A stretch of 64,000 nt of DNA from Campylobacterales bacterium (GTDB lineage Bacteria; Campylobacterota; Campylobacteria; Campylobacterales; Sulfurimonadaceae): positions 1 to 64,000 of the forward strand of contig JAFGVE010000027.1 in the NCBI GenBank assembly GCA_016938175.1. The letters are read 5' to 3'. Below the pieces are notes generated by a model. It did not search any database. It saw nothing but the letters and a program-made list of their open reading frames with translations, and was not told the origin of the DNA. The position numbers were made by a program, and so were the translations under genes. Below, piece after piece: positions 37,246 to 47,006 of this stretch (positions are counted from its first letter, which is position 1; each line of letters starts with the position of its first letter).

Positions 37246-39351
37246 ATGTTAAAGTCACTATTTTCCGGTGTGTCCGGACTGCAGTCGCATCAAGTTGCAA
37301 TGGACGTCGAGTCTAACAATATTGCAAATGTTAACACGGTAGGATTTAAATACTCTCGTGCAAACTTTTCTGACCTCTTGGCACAAACTAAGGCAATTGC
37401 TACAGCTCCACAAGGGCAGCTTGGTGGTAAGAACCCGGTTCAGGTTGGTCTTGGCTCATCTGTAAGTTCAATGACACGTATTTTTTCACAAGGTTCTGTA
37501 CAAAACTCAGATAAAAATACGGACGTTGCTATCCAAGGTGATGGGTTTTTTATTATCTCGCCTGATGGTGGAAACACATATAAATATACACGTGCAGGGG
37601 ATTTTAAATTTGATGCAGGTGGAAACTTTGTAGATAACAATGGTTTCGTTGCGCAGGGGTGGTTACGTGATCCTGTAACTGGTAAAGTAGACTCTACTGC
37701 ACCAATTACAAACATTAACATCCCGCCAGGGCTTACAACGCCTGCAAGTCCGACTCAAGAGGTAGTGCTAAAGGCAAATCTTAACTCTGGTCCACTTGTA
37801 GAGAGTTTCTCTCCTGCATATCAAGTACCTTCAGGTTCAACAGGTAATACACCTGCTCTTGATGCAAATGGAAACCCAATTGAGTCTGGAAATCTTGGTG
37901 TTATGTTTAATGATGTAGGAGAGGCTTTCGCTCTACAACAAGGACAAGGTATCTGGGCATCATTTATAGACTCAACATCAACTTCTACAAATGCTGTAGC
38001 AGGTGGTCTGGGAGCAGATTCAAATGAGAGTATAGTGTTTACTCTTGATGATGGTTCTACAACAACAATTAACTTTACACTTTTAGCTGGAAATACTGCG
38101 GCACAAAATGCTTCTATAGAAGCTGCGGCAATTAACTCTAGAACCTCTACAACGGGGATAGTTGCGACAGTTGATACTGGAACAAATCAAATAGTACTTA
38201 CAAATACTAATGGAAGCTCAACAGCATCACATAATATTAATATCGCAAGTGCAAGTGCAAATACGGGTTTTACCGGTGCTGAAGATGACCAAACTGCATG
38301 GAGATATACTTATAATACTGCAGGCCCGACAGTTGGAGCAAATGCAGATAAAGAGTTTACGACTATAGCAGACTTACGTGAAGCACTTGAAACACAGGCA
38401 AATGCGCAAACTGGTGCTTCTGGAATCGAAGTTTCTATCAATGATCAGGGAAAAATTGAACTTACAAACAGTGACCCTACAAGTATAGATATCAATCTTA
38501 AAGTTACTGGACTTACACAAACTGGTGTGACAGAGAATGAACTCTTTACTAGAAATATGGAAGCCTTGAATGCTACACTGGCTGCAGGTACTGCTGGTAA
38601 AGCTTTTTCACAAAGTTTTAATGCGGCAACACACTCAAGTTCTATAGATATTTTTGACTCGCTTGGTTCAAAACATACACTTAGAATGGAGTTTAGAAAA
38701 ACTGCACTCGATACAACGACTGGTAGTACTTGGTCTGTAACGATTACTGTTCCAGAACCTGCGACTATTGATACTATTGCTCCGACTTTTGAGAAAAAAG
38801 GGTCTATCCGTTTTAACAATGACGGTTCATTAGCGACATATAATCCGCCAAATATCTCTTTTAGCGGTAATAACGGTTCTTCACCTGACCAGCAGGTAAA
38901 TCTTTCGTTTGGTACTTCAAACGGCTTTGATGGAATGACGAGTTTTGATAGTCTCTCTTCTACTTCTGGTATTTCACAAGATGGATATACTGGTGGAGAT
39001 TTAGTAGGGATTAGAATTGACCAATCAGGTACTCTTGTTGGATCATTTTCAAATGGTCGTTCATTTGGTCTTGCTCAGATTGCAATGGCTAAGTTTACAA
39101 ATAATGAAGGTCTCTCAAGCGAGGGTGGAAACGTTTACATCCAAACTGCTAACTCGGGTGACCCTATCATTGGTACTGCAGCGACTTCTGGACGTGGATT
39201 TATCCAGTCTTCTGCACTAGAGGCATCAAACGTTGACCTCTCAAGAGCACTGACTCAGCTCATCATCGTGCAACGTGGTTTCCAAGCAAATGGTAAAACC
39301 ATTACCACTTCTGACCAACTCCTACAAACACTCATAGGACTTAAACAGTAG
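37246..39351 (+). CDS. flgE: flagellar hook protein FlgE (long paralog, 701 aa)
   Basis: MLKSLFSGVSGLQSHQVAMDVESNNIANVNTVGFKYSRANF; C-terminus DLSRALTQLIIVQRGFQANGKTITTSDQLLQTLIGLKQ. Confidence 0.93.
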   Translation: MLKSLFSGVSGLQSHQVAMDVESNNIANVNTVGFKYSRANFSDLLAQTKAIATAPQGQLGGKNPVQVGLGSSVSSMTRIFSQGSVQNSDKNTDVAIQGDGFFIISPDGGNTYKYTRAGDFKFDAGGNFVDNNGFVAQGWLRDPVTGKVDSTAPITNINIPPGLTTPASPTQEVVLKANLNSGPLVESFSPAYQVPSGSTGNTPALDANGNPIESGNLGVMFNDVGEAFALQQGQGIWASFIDSTSTSTNAVAGGLGADSNESIVFTLDDGSTTTINFTLLAGNTAAQNASIEAAAINSRTSTTGIVATVDTGTNQIVLTNTNGSSTASHNINIASASANTGFTGAEDDQTAWRYTYNTAGPTVGANADKEFTTIADLREALETQANAQTGASGIEVSINDQGKIELTNSDPTSIDINLKVTGLTQTGVTENELFTRNMEALNATLAAGTAGKAFSQSFNAATHSSSIDIFDSLGSKHTLRMEFRKTALDTTTGSTWSVTITVPEPATIDTIAPTFEKKGSIRFNNDGSLATYNPPNISFSGNNGSSPDQQVNLSFGTSNGFDGMTSFDSLSSTSGISQDGYTGGDLVGIRIDQSGTLVGSFSNGRSFGLAQIAMAKFTNNEGLSSEGGNVYIQTANSGDPIIGTAATSGRGFIQSSALEASNVDLSRALTQLIIVQRGFQANGKTITTSDQLLQTLIGLKQ

Positions 39352-39366
39352 TTTAGTCCTTTTTTT
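39336..39366 (+). terminator. Rho-independent terminator overlapping the flgE stop codon
   Basis: AGGACTtAAAC-agta-GTTTAGTCCT followed by TTTTTT. Confidence 0.7.
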
Positions 39367-39578
39367 AGGACAGCTTTAGGCTGTTCTACTTTCCTAAAAA
39401 CATTTAAAATACGTCGCATTACTAGATACCACCATTGTACTATACAAGAAGTATGTTTTACGGCTATAGCGCAAGGAGAACATCCCATCTATGCAAGAAC
39501 CAATATTATAATTAAGCGAATAACACTTCACTAACATTTTAAGTTCATAATTACACTATCAAAACAAAGGAGTAACTT

Positions 39579-39917
39579 ATGAAAAAGTTAGCATTAGCAA
39601 TTATATTGGGTGTAGCATCTTGGGCTACGGATTATTCTGTGATGACGTTTGAACAACTGCAGGCGATGAGAGGCTCAATCCCACAAGAAGACAAAGCAGC
39701 ATTTCAAGCAGAGGTGCAAAATCGTATTTCAGCCATGAATCAAGAAGAACGTGAAGCTGCAAAGGCTTTTATGAGACAGAGTAAAAGCGGTCCTGCAGAT
39801 GGTACAGGTTCACAGATGCGCATGGGTAGTGGAATGAACGGAGCTATGAATGGTGGCGGAATGGGTGCTAGAGTAGGCAGTGGAATGGGTACTTCTCAAT
39901 ATAGAGGTGGCAAATAA
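39579..39917 (+). CDS. small periplasmic DUF1104-like protein with Gly/Met-rich tail
   Basis: Signal peptide; YSVMTFEQLQAMRGSIPQEDKAAFQAEVQNRISAMNQEEREAAKAFM; tail GSQMRMGSGMNGAMNGGGMGARVGSGMG. Confidence 0.65.
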   Translation: MKKLALAIILGVASWATDYSVMTFEQLQAMRGSIPQEDKAAFQAEVQNRISAMNQEEREAAKAFMRQSKSGPADGTGSQMRMGSGMNGAMNGGGMGARVGSGMGTSQYRGGK

Positions 39918-39928
39918 GCTGTTTGAGT

Positions 39929-39934
39929 TATAAT
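39929..39934 (+). promoter_or_regulatory. candidate -10 TATAAT for the response regulator gene
   Basis: GTTATAATAAC ~28 nt upstream of ATG 39962. Confidence 0.3.
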
Positions 39935-39961
39935 AACATAACTCTCACAAGTAAGGCGAAA

Positions 39962-40594
39962 ATGAAGATACTGTTGCTTGAAGATGATTATATACTAGGT
40001 GAAACGCTTAGGGAGATGATCAGCAATGCCGGTTACGAAGTATTGTGGGTAAAAGATGGACAAAGTGCAGCAGATGCTGCGTATGATGAGAGGTTTGACT
40101 TATATGTATTTGACATAAATGTCTCACAAATCAACGGATTTGACCTCCTTGAAAGCCTACGTAATGCAGATGATATGACACCGACTATCTTTATTAGCGC
40201 CTTGACAGATATAGCAGCTATCACAAAAGGTTTTGCCTGTGGGGCTGACGATTATCTGAAAAAACCTTTCTATCCAGAAGAGCTACTTGTACGCATCGGT
40301 GCAAAACTTGCAAAAAACTTTCATAACATTTCACATGGTAAAGTTACATATAATCCAAAGAACAGAGAAGTGTCAATTGACGGAAAAGTCGTAAGCTTAG
40401 GTGATGTACAACTGCCTTTCTTGGAACTTTTTATTAACAATATTGGGCGCACTATCGATAAAGAGTATTTTTTAGAAGTTATGGAGAGTCCAAGCGATAC
40501 AGGACTACGTGTAGCTATAAATAAGCTTAAAAACACTACAGGGTGGGATGTACAAAATGTCAGAGGTATAGGGTATAGACTTGAAAAAAGCTGA
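39962..40594 (+). CDS. OmpR-family response regulator
   Basis: MKILLLEDDYILGETLREMI receiver, DDYLKKPF, C-terminal winged helix ...VRGIGYRLEK; start 39962 preferred (SD AAGGCGAAA). Confidence 0.92.
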   Translation: MKILLLEDDYILGETLREMISNAGYEVLWVKDGQSAADAAYDERFDLYVFDINVSQINGFDLLESLRNADDMTPTIFISALTDIAAITKGFACGADDYLKKPFYPEELLVRIGAKLAKNFHNISHGKVTYNPKNREVSIDGKVVSLGDVQLPFLELFINNIGRTIDKEYFLEVMESPSDTGLRVAINKLKNTTGWDVQNVRGIGYRLEKS

Positions 40595-41636
40595 ACGTGA
40601 ATCACTTGTAAAAAGTTTTAGTGTCTTTTTCTTCTCTCTGGGTATTTTAACTCTTTTTTTGTTGTATGCAGAGCATACGAAGTTAAGCCATGACTTAAAA
40701 GAGAGTATATATGATGAAATGATGATATGCAGTTATGATTTAAACTGCTCTGATTATGGGTTTGATTTTGTTGAGCTCAAAGATGCCGAACTCTACCGCT
40801 TACAAGAGTCCTCAAAGGAACTTTACTCTTTGTTCCATATACCTAAAAACGATACCTATGCACTTAAAATCTCTCTTTCACGTGAGACGTATGAGAAACG
40901 CGAATCAGTTATGATAAACCAGTTATTTTGGTATGCAGTTGGAGCATTCTTCATAATTTTTTTGATATCAATATTTTTTTCACTGTATGCACTTTACCCA
41001 TTGCGTAAAGCATTGAATTTAACTCAAGAATTTAGCCGTGATATTTTGCATGATCTAAACACTCCTCTCTCAGCTATTAGACTAAATATAAATATGATGA
41101 CACCTTCGCCCAAAGATAACAAAAAGATAGAAAGAATTAACAACAGCTTAGAAACTATCATCTCTCTTGGAAACAATCTTCGAAGTTACCTTGAAGAACA
41201 TGAGTATCAAATACAGCAAATTGATGTAAAAGCTGTCATTGAAGAGTTGATAGCACTCAATTCTAAGTTATACCCTTCACTTGAGTACAAAGTGAAAGGG
41301 CAGAGTTTTCATGTAAATACAAACCTTGATGCTATTAAAAGAATTTTTGACAATCTTTTAAGTAATGCCTCTAAATACAATAAAGAAAATGGAGAGATTA
41401 TTGTTGAGATAAATGCACTAAATACAACTGTAAAGATTCAAGATACAGGTAAAGGCATTATACAGCCGCAGAAAATTTTTGAACGTTTTTACAAAGAGCA
41501 GGAACGCGGTGTAGGCATAGGGATGCATATTGTAAAAAAACTGTGTGATGAGATGAAGATAAAAATTGAATTACAAAGTGTTATTTCTCAAGGTACAACT
41601 ATAATCCTCGATTTTCAATCGCTTACACAAGACTAA
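40581..41636 (+). CDS. sensor histidine kinase
   Basis: Two TMs, HDLNTPLSAIRLNINMM H-box, NLLSNASKYN N-box, IQDTGKGI, GVGIGMHIVKKLCDEM. Confidence 0.93.
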   Translation: MKKAERESLVKSFSVFFFSLGILTLFLLYAEHTKLSHDLKESIYDEMMICSYDLNCSDYGFDFVELKDAELYRLQESSKELYSLFHIPKNDTYALKISLSRETYEKRESVMINQLFWYAVGAFFIIFLISIFFSLYALYPLRKALNLTQEFSRDILHDLNTPLSAIRLNINMMTPSPKDNKKIERINNSLETIISLGNNLRSYLEEHEYQIQQIDVKAVIEELIALNSKLYPSLEYKVKGQSFHVNTNLDAIKRIFDNLLSNASKYNKENGEIIVEINALNTTVKIQDTGKGIIQPQKIFERFYKEQERGVGIGMHIVKKLCDEMKIKIELQSVISQGTTIILDFQSLTQD

Positions 41637-41671
41637 CGTTTGCATGATAATCTTTTAAGAAAGGACGGAAG

Positions 41672-41995
41672 ATGAAAAATTTATTTGCTATATTGACACT
41701 TTTCTCATTTTTGAATTTGCTATATGCAGAAGATTCTATAAATGAGCAAATTGAACAGATTAAAAATGCACCTGCAAAGGAGCGTGTTAAGTTAATGAAC
41801 CGTTTGAAACTTCAAATTTCACAGATGAATAAAGAGCAAAGAGCAGAGGCTTTACAAAAATTGCAAACACGTCAAGGTACTATGATGCAGCAAAAGAGCT
41901 TTTATCAAAATGGTATTTATGATGGAAACAAAATACAGTCTCAAAAAAGTATGAACACCTTGCAAAATAACGGGACTAGACAGAGTGGACACTAA
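41672..41995 (+). CDS. small periplasmic DUF1104-like protein (second copy)
   Basis: Signal peptide; KNAPAKERVKLMNRLKLQISQMNKEQRAEALQKLQTRQGTMMQ parallels the 39579 protein. Confidence 0.6.
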   Translation: MKNLFAILTLFSFLNLLYAEDSINEQIEQIKNAPAKERVKLMNRLKLQISQMNKEQRAEALQKLQTRQGTMMQQKSFYQNGIYDGNKIQSQKSMNTLQNNGTRQSGH

Positions 41996-42807
41996 TGAGA
42001 TGGCTGACGTTCATTTTTATCTCTTTATTACTTGGTTCTTCGCTTAAGGCTTATACAGATACTGACTGGGATGGCGTAGAAGATGCTTTTGATGAGTGCC
42101 CTCAAACACCTTTTAGTGAACTTGTGAATGCAAAAGGATGTACGATTCAAAACGTAGGTCCAATGTGGAGCGGAGATGTGATAGTAGGAGTAAGTTCATC
42201 AGACACAAACAGCATAGCTGTAGAGAAAACCAATACTACCACTCTTTCTCTTCAGGCTGATTTGTACTATAAACAGTGGTGGATACAGGGTGTAATCTCA
42301 CATTATAATTTCAATGGAACAACATCAACAAGCGGGATGGAAGATTCTGTTATAAATCTGTTTTACAATATACCACTGAGCGAAAAAATAACATTTATCC
42401 CAGGTGTAGGAGTTGTCTTACCGACATACAAAACTGGTTATGGTAACGAGGCGATGGATTATACGTTTATGGCTGAACTGCAAGCTTCCTTAAGTTCAAA
42501 CTTATATGGATATATGGGATATGGGTATGTAGTAGTAAATGATAGTGATATTGTTGATGCAAGTTATCAAAATGCAAATGCTTATCATGTAGGCATGGGT
42601 TATATGATTTCATCACATACTAATGCATCACTACAATACCACGTCAATGACAGCATTTATGTCAATGACCCAAAATCAGAATCTATAAGCGTAGGTATCG
42701 CGCATAAGTTTTCTTATAACTGGTTTGCTACAGTTGAGTATTCTAAGTATATAAATGATTCTCTAGGGAGTTATTACACTGCTTTAAGAGTTGGTTATAG
42801 CTTTTAA
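41995..42807 (+). CDS. outer-membrane beta-barrel protein with N-terminal thrombospondin type 3-like repeat
   Basis: Signal peptide; DTDWDGVEDAFDECPQTPFSELVNAKGC; alternating beta strands, C-terminal ...YYTALRVGYSF. Confidence 0.7.
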   Translation: MRWLTFIFISLLLGSSLKAYTDTDWDGVEDAFDECPQTPFSELVNAKGCTIQNVGPMWSGDVIVGVSSSDTNSIAVEKTNTTTLSLQADLYYKQWWIQGVISHYNFNGTTSTSGMEDSVINLFYNIPLSEKITFIPGVGVVLPTYKTGYGNEAMDYTFMAELQASLSSNLYGYMGYGYVVVNDSDIVDASYQNANAYHVGMGYMISSHTNASLQYHVNDSIYVNDPKSESISVGIAHKFSYNWFATVEYSKYINDSLGSYYTALRVGYSF

Positions 42808-42915
42808 GGGTTTCCTTTGCCAGTACTATTTACGAAATATTTCATAGCTTTGTATCTTTATAATGCTACTTTTAGAGAACTTATAAGCATACATAGAAGT
42901 TAAGCCCCACTTTGC

Positions 42916-42921
42916 TATAAT
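42916..42921 (+). promoter_or_regulatory. candidate extended -10 (TGCTATAAT) for purT
   Basis: TTTGCTATAATTC ~33 nt upstream of ATG 42952. Confidence 0.55.
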
Positions 42922-42951
42922 TCTCTCACTAAAAATGAAGGAATTATAGAC

Positions 42952-44115
42952 ATGCAGTTCTCCGCTCCCTTAAAATCAAATGCAAAAAAAATCATGTTAC
43001 TTGGTTCTGGTGAACTTGGTAAAGAAGTTGTTATTGAAGCGCAACGTTTAGGTATAGAAACAGTTGCTGTAGATAAGTACGAAAATGCTCCAGCACATCA
43101 AGTTGCGCACCGTGCCTATGTTGTAAATATGCAGGACAAAGAGGCTATTTTAGAGATTATCCGTCGTGAAAAACCTGACTACATCTTGCCTGAGGTTGAA
43201 GCTATTAGCATCGCTGCACTTTTTGAAGCTGAAGCAGAAGGTTTTCATGTTATTCCAAACGCAGAAGCGGTAAATAAAACTATGAACAGAAAAAATATTC
43301 GTATGTTTGCAGCCGAAGAGTTAGGACTTAAAACTGGTCCATATAAGTTTGTAACAACACAAGATGGTATGTTAGAAGCAGCACGTTCCTTAGGTTTTCC
43401 TTGTGTTATAAAACCTGTTATGAGCTCTTCAGGTCATGGGCAGTCTGTAGCAAGAAGTGAAGCGGACATTCCTAACTCTTGGGAGATGGCTAAAGAGGCA
43501 CGCGGTGATGCGAGTGAGCTTATAGTAGAGGCTTTTGTTGACTTTGATTATGAGATAACTATGCTAACAGCTCGTAATGGCAAAGAGACAGTTTTTTGTG
43601 AGCCAATAGGACATGAGCAAAGAGATGGTGACTATGTATTCTCATGGCAACCGATGCAGATGAGTGAACTTGCAAAACAAAGAGCGCAGGAGATAGCACA
43701 AAAGATTACAGATGGTCTTGGTGGTCGTGGTATCTTTGGAGTAGAGCTTTTTGTTAAGGGAGATGAGGTTTACTTCTCCGAAGTTTCTCCTCGTCCACAT
43801 GACACAGGAATGGTAACACTCATAACACAGTCACAAAGTGAGTTCGCACTTCACCTTCGTGCAGTTCTTGGTTTGCCTCTAGGTTTTACTTTTTATGGAG
43901 AGGGTGCATCTGCTGCATTTAAATCAGAAGCACATAATGTAGCACCAGTTGTCGAGGTGGATGAGTCACTCTTTAGTGATAACTCGTTCGTACGTGTTTT
44001 TGGAAAGCCAGAGGCACATAAAGGGCGTCGTTTAGCAGTTGCTCTTGTTTATGACAGAGTAGATGCAGCACTTACAAAAGCGCGTGAGATTATCAAAAAA
44101 GTAAAAGACGCCTAA
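42952..44115 (+). CDS. purT: formate-dependent phosphoribosylglycinamide formyltransferase
   Basis: [64 protein letters not shown]. Confidence 0.97.
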   Translation: MQFSAPLKSNAKKIMLLGSGELGKEVVIEAQRLGIETVAVDKYENAPAHQVAHRAYVVNMQDKEAILEIIRREKPDYILPEVEAISIAALFEAEAEGFHVIPNAEAVNKTMNRKNIRMFAAEELGLKTGPYKFVTTQDGMLEAARSLGFPCVIKPVMSSSGHGQSVARSEADIPNSWEMAKEARGDASELIVEAFVDFDYEITMLTARNGKETVFCEPIGHEQRDGDYVFSWQPMQMSELAKQRAQEIAQKITDGLGGRGIFGVELFVKGDEVYFSEVSPRPHDTGMVTLITQSQSEFALHLRAVLGLPLGFTFYGEGASAAFKSEAHNVAPVVEVDESLFSDNSFVRVFGKPEAHKGRRLAVALVYDRVDAALTKAREIIKKVKDA

Positions 44116-45038
44116 TGAATATTGTACTCTTAGATACACTTACATTTGGAGATAGTGACCTTAGCGGTTTTAATAGATTTGGCAGTGTTACTCTTTTTGA
44201 AACTACTGCGCCTCATGAAACACAGGAACGTATAACAGATGCAGATGTTATAGTGACAAACAAAGTTGTTATAACAAAAGAGCATATGCAAAGATGCAGT
44301 GCCTTAAAGCTCATTTGTATAGCTGCAACAGGGATGAACAATGTTGATTTAGTTGCTGCAGAAGAGTTGGGTATAGAGGTCAAAAACGTGGCGGGCTATT
44401 CGACTGACTCTGTAATTCAGCACACATTTTCAATGCTCTTTTATCTTATCGGGCATTCACGTTACTATGATGAGAGTGTAAAAGATGGTTCATACTCAAG
44501 AAGTCCGATTTTTACAGATGTGTCTCACCCCTTTTTTGAAGTAAAAGGGAAGAAGTGGGGTATCATTGGACTTGGTGAAATAGGTCGTGGAGTAGCAAAC
44601 GTAGCGCGCGCATTTGGCGCGGAAGTATCGTACTTTTCAACGAGTGGTGCAGCGAGAAAAGAGGAGTATGCTTCTGTGAGCTTAGAAGAGCTTTTAAGTG
44701 AGTCAGATATTATCTCTATTCACGCTCCGCTCAATGAAAAAACGCAAAATCTTTTGGATTATGAACAACTCTCACTTTGTAAAGAGGGTGCAGTTGTTTT
44801 AAATCTTGGGCGTGGGGGCATTATAAATGAAGATGCTGTTGCTCGTATAATTGATGAGAGAGAACTTGCCTTTGGTTTAGACGTTTTAACAAAAGAGCCT
44901 ATGATACAAAATCATTCTCTCTTAAGTGTAAAAAATAAAGAGAGACTTTATATAACACCACATATAGCTTGGACTTCCATTGAGGCAAGAGAGAAGTTAA
45001 TTGCTAAGATTATACAAAATATAAAAAGTTCTTTTTAA
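44115..45038 (+). CDS. D-2-hydroxyacid dehydrogenase
   Basis: GIIGLGEIGRGVANVARAFGAEVSYFS NAD motif; NLGRGGIINEDAV; HIAWTSIEARE. Confidence 0.9.
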   Translation: MNIVLLDTLTFGDSDLSGFNRFGSVTLFETTAPHETQERITDADVIVTNKVVITKEHMQRCSALKLICIAATGMNNVDLVAAEELGIEVKNVAGYSTDSVIQHTFSMLFYLIGHSRYYDESVKDGSYSRSPIFTDVSHPFFEVKGKKWGIIGLGEIGRGVANVARAFGAEVSYFSTSGAARKEEYASVSLEELLSESDIISIHAPLNEKTQNLLDYEQLSLCKEGAVVLNLGRGGIINEDAVARIIDERELAFGLDVLTKEPMIQNHSLLSVKNKERLYITPHIAWTSIEAREKLIAKIIQNIKSSF

Positions 45039-45048
45039 AAGAGTGCTC

Positions 45049-45453
45049 ATGGCTGAATTTGCTCTTTTTCTAAGTGCATTTGCAGCTGCAACACTACTCC
45101 CTTTCTCTTCTGAGGCAGCCTTCTTACTTGCCCTTTCAAACGATATGCCTTTTATAAATGCTCTTTTATTCGCTTCACTTGGAAATGTGTTGGCAATATT
45201 TTTTAACTATTACCTTGGGTATTATTTTTTTTTAAAAACGCAAGAGAAACTACTCAGTAGCAGGTTTGGGAAAAAAGCGTACGAACTTGGACATAGATAT
45301 GGTTACTGGGCACTTCTACTTTCATGGCTTCCTTTAATAGGTGATCCACTAACAGTGGTTGCAGGAGTCTTACGTTTGCGTTTTGTTTGGTTTGTTGTTA
45401 TTGCAGGTACTCTGCGGGTACTTCGTTACTTGGTTTTGGGGCTTATGGTATAA
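45049..45453 (+). CDS. YqaA-like/DedA-type (SNARE-associated/VTT) small membrane protein
   Basis: FLSAFAAATLLPFSSEAAFLLAL...GNVLAIFFNYYLGYYF...WLPLIGDPLTVVAGVLRL. Confidence 0.8.
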   Translation: MAEFALFLSAFAAATLLPFSSEAAFLLALSNDMPFINALLFASLGNVLAIFFNYYLGYYFFLKTQEKLLSSRFGKKAYELGHRYGYWALLLSWLPLIGDPLTVVAGVLRLRFVWFVVIAGTLRVLRYLVLGLMV

Positions 45454-45454
45454 T
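45449..45454 (+). promoter_or_regulatory. candidate extended -10 (TGGTATAAT) for the flavoprotein operon, overlapping the upstream stop codon
   Basis: TATGGTATAATCC ~36 nt upstream of ATG 45490. Confidence 0.45.
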
Positions 45455-45489
45455 CCAGCACTTTTTATGCAGTTTATGTGGAGATAGAA

Positions 45490-46998
45490 ATGATAACAGA
45501 TGTTTTGATAGTGGGTGCCGGAGGTGCAGGTCTTATGGCGGCAATTGCTGCTAAAGAAGAGGGTGCTAATGTGTTAGTGCTTACAAAAGAGTATCCGACA
45601 CGAAGTCAAACTTGTATGGCACAAGGTGGTATGAATGCTGCACTTGGAAATGTAAGTGAAGATAGTGTTGAAGCACATATACAAAACACCTTGAAATCTG
45701 CTCACGGTTTAGCTGATGAATCTGCAGTTCGTTTTATGTGTGAAGAGGCACCAAAAGCTGTTGAATGGCTTGATAGTATAGGAGTCTGCTTTTCACGTAC
45801 TCCAGATGCCAAAGTTGCGCAGCGTAAACTTGGCGGGGCTTCTGCATCAAGAGCGTGTTATGCACAAGACTATACGGGCTTAAAGATTTTACACACGCTT
45901 TATGATAGATGTAATGCTTTAGAGATAGAAATGCTTGCAGAAAAGTTTCTTTTAGAGCTTGTACAAGATGATGCTGGAACTGTTTGTGGTGTACGTGTTT
46001 TAGACATTCGCTCTGGAGAGCAAGAGGAGTATTATGCCAAGAGTGTTGTGTTAGCAACGGGTGGGTACAGTCGTATTTTTGGTAAGAACTCTACAAATTC
46101 AAAAGCCTCTAGCGGTGATGGTATTGCAGTAGCAAAGAAAGCAGGTGCAAAACTTCTGGATATGGAGTTTGTTCAGTTTCACCCAACCGGATTAAAAAGT
46201 TCGAGTATACTGATAAGTGAGTCAGCTCGTGGAGAAGGTGGCTATCTACTTAATTCAAAAGGTGAGCGTTTTACTAACGAGTTAGCACCTCGTGATGAAG
46301 TGAGTCGTGCAATTGATGCTGAGATTAAAAAGGGCGAAGAGATATTTTTAGATATTCGTCATTTAGGAGAGGAGTTTATTGAAGAAAATCTGCCTCAGGA
46401 GCGTAAGCTCGCAAAACTTTATGAGAATGTAGACCCGGTACATGAATTAATGCCAATTCGTCCAGTTGCACACTATACAATGGGCGGTATAGAAGTAGAT
46501 AGCTCATCAAAGACAAATCTAGAGGGACTTTATGCTTGCGGAGAGTGTGCAAATCATAAAGTACACGGAGCAAATAGACTCGGTGGGAATTCGCTCTTGG
46601 AGATAATTGTTTTTGGACGTCAAGCCGGGACAAACGCTGCTAAATATGGACAAAAGAGAAGCTCTTTTAAAGTAAATGAGCAGAGTAGTAGAGTGTATGA
46701 GTTTACAAGTTCACAAGAACATAATTATGATTTTTATGCTCTGCAAGATGAGATTGCAGATCTTTTATACGAAAAGGTAGGAATTGTACGAACCAAAAGT
46801 GAACTTTTAGAAGCACAGCAGAGAGTTTTAGAGATAAAATCTTTACTAAATGAGATGGGTGTACGAGATGCTTCGCAAACATATAACACTAATTTAGTGG
46901 AGTTTTTAGAGTTTCAAAATAAGTTGGCTGTCTGTGAAGTAGTTTTAGAGAGTGCTTTGAGTAGAGATGTGAGTGTGGGTGCTCACTATATAGTTTAG
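45490..46998 (+). CDS. succinate dehydrogenase/fumarate reductase-type flavoprotein subunit
   Basis: TDVLIVGAGGAGLMAAIAAKEEGANVLVLTKEYPTRSQTCMAQGGMNAAL; EFVQFHPTGL; RPVAHYTMGGIEVD; GANRLGGNSLLEIIVFGRQAG; start with GGAG upstream. Confidence 0.9.
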   Translation: MITDVLIVGAGGAGLMAAIAAKEEGANVLVLTKEYPTRSQTCMAQGGMNAALGNVSEDSVEAHIQNTLKSAHGLADESAVRFMCEEAPKAVEWLDSIGVCFSRTPDAKVAQRKLGGASASRACYAQDYTGLKILHTLYDRCNALEIEMLAEKFLLELVQDDAGTVCGVRVLDIRSGEQEEYYAKSVVLATGGYSRIFGKNSTNSKASSGDGIAVAKKAGAKLLDMEFVQFHPTGLKSSSILISESARGEGGYLLNSKGERFTNELAPRDEVSRAIDAEIKKGEEIFLDIRHLGEEFIEENLPQERKLAKLYENVDPVHELMPIRPVAHYTMGGIEVDSSSKTNLEGLYACGECANHKVHGANRLGGNSLLEIIVFGRQAGTNAAKYGQKRSSFKVNEQSSRVYEFTSSQEHNYDFYALQDEIADLLYEKVGIVRTKSELLEAQQRVLEIKSLLNEMGVRDASQTYNTNLVEFLEFQNKLAVCEVVLESALSRDVSVGAHYIV

Positions 46999-47006
46999 TA
47001 TATAGC

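Noticed and set aside
45734-46633. Minus-strand ORFs within the flavoprotein gene
   Set aside because: Shadow ORFs opposite conserved FAD-protein coding
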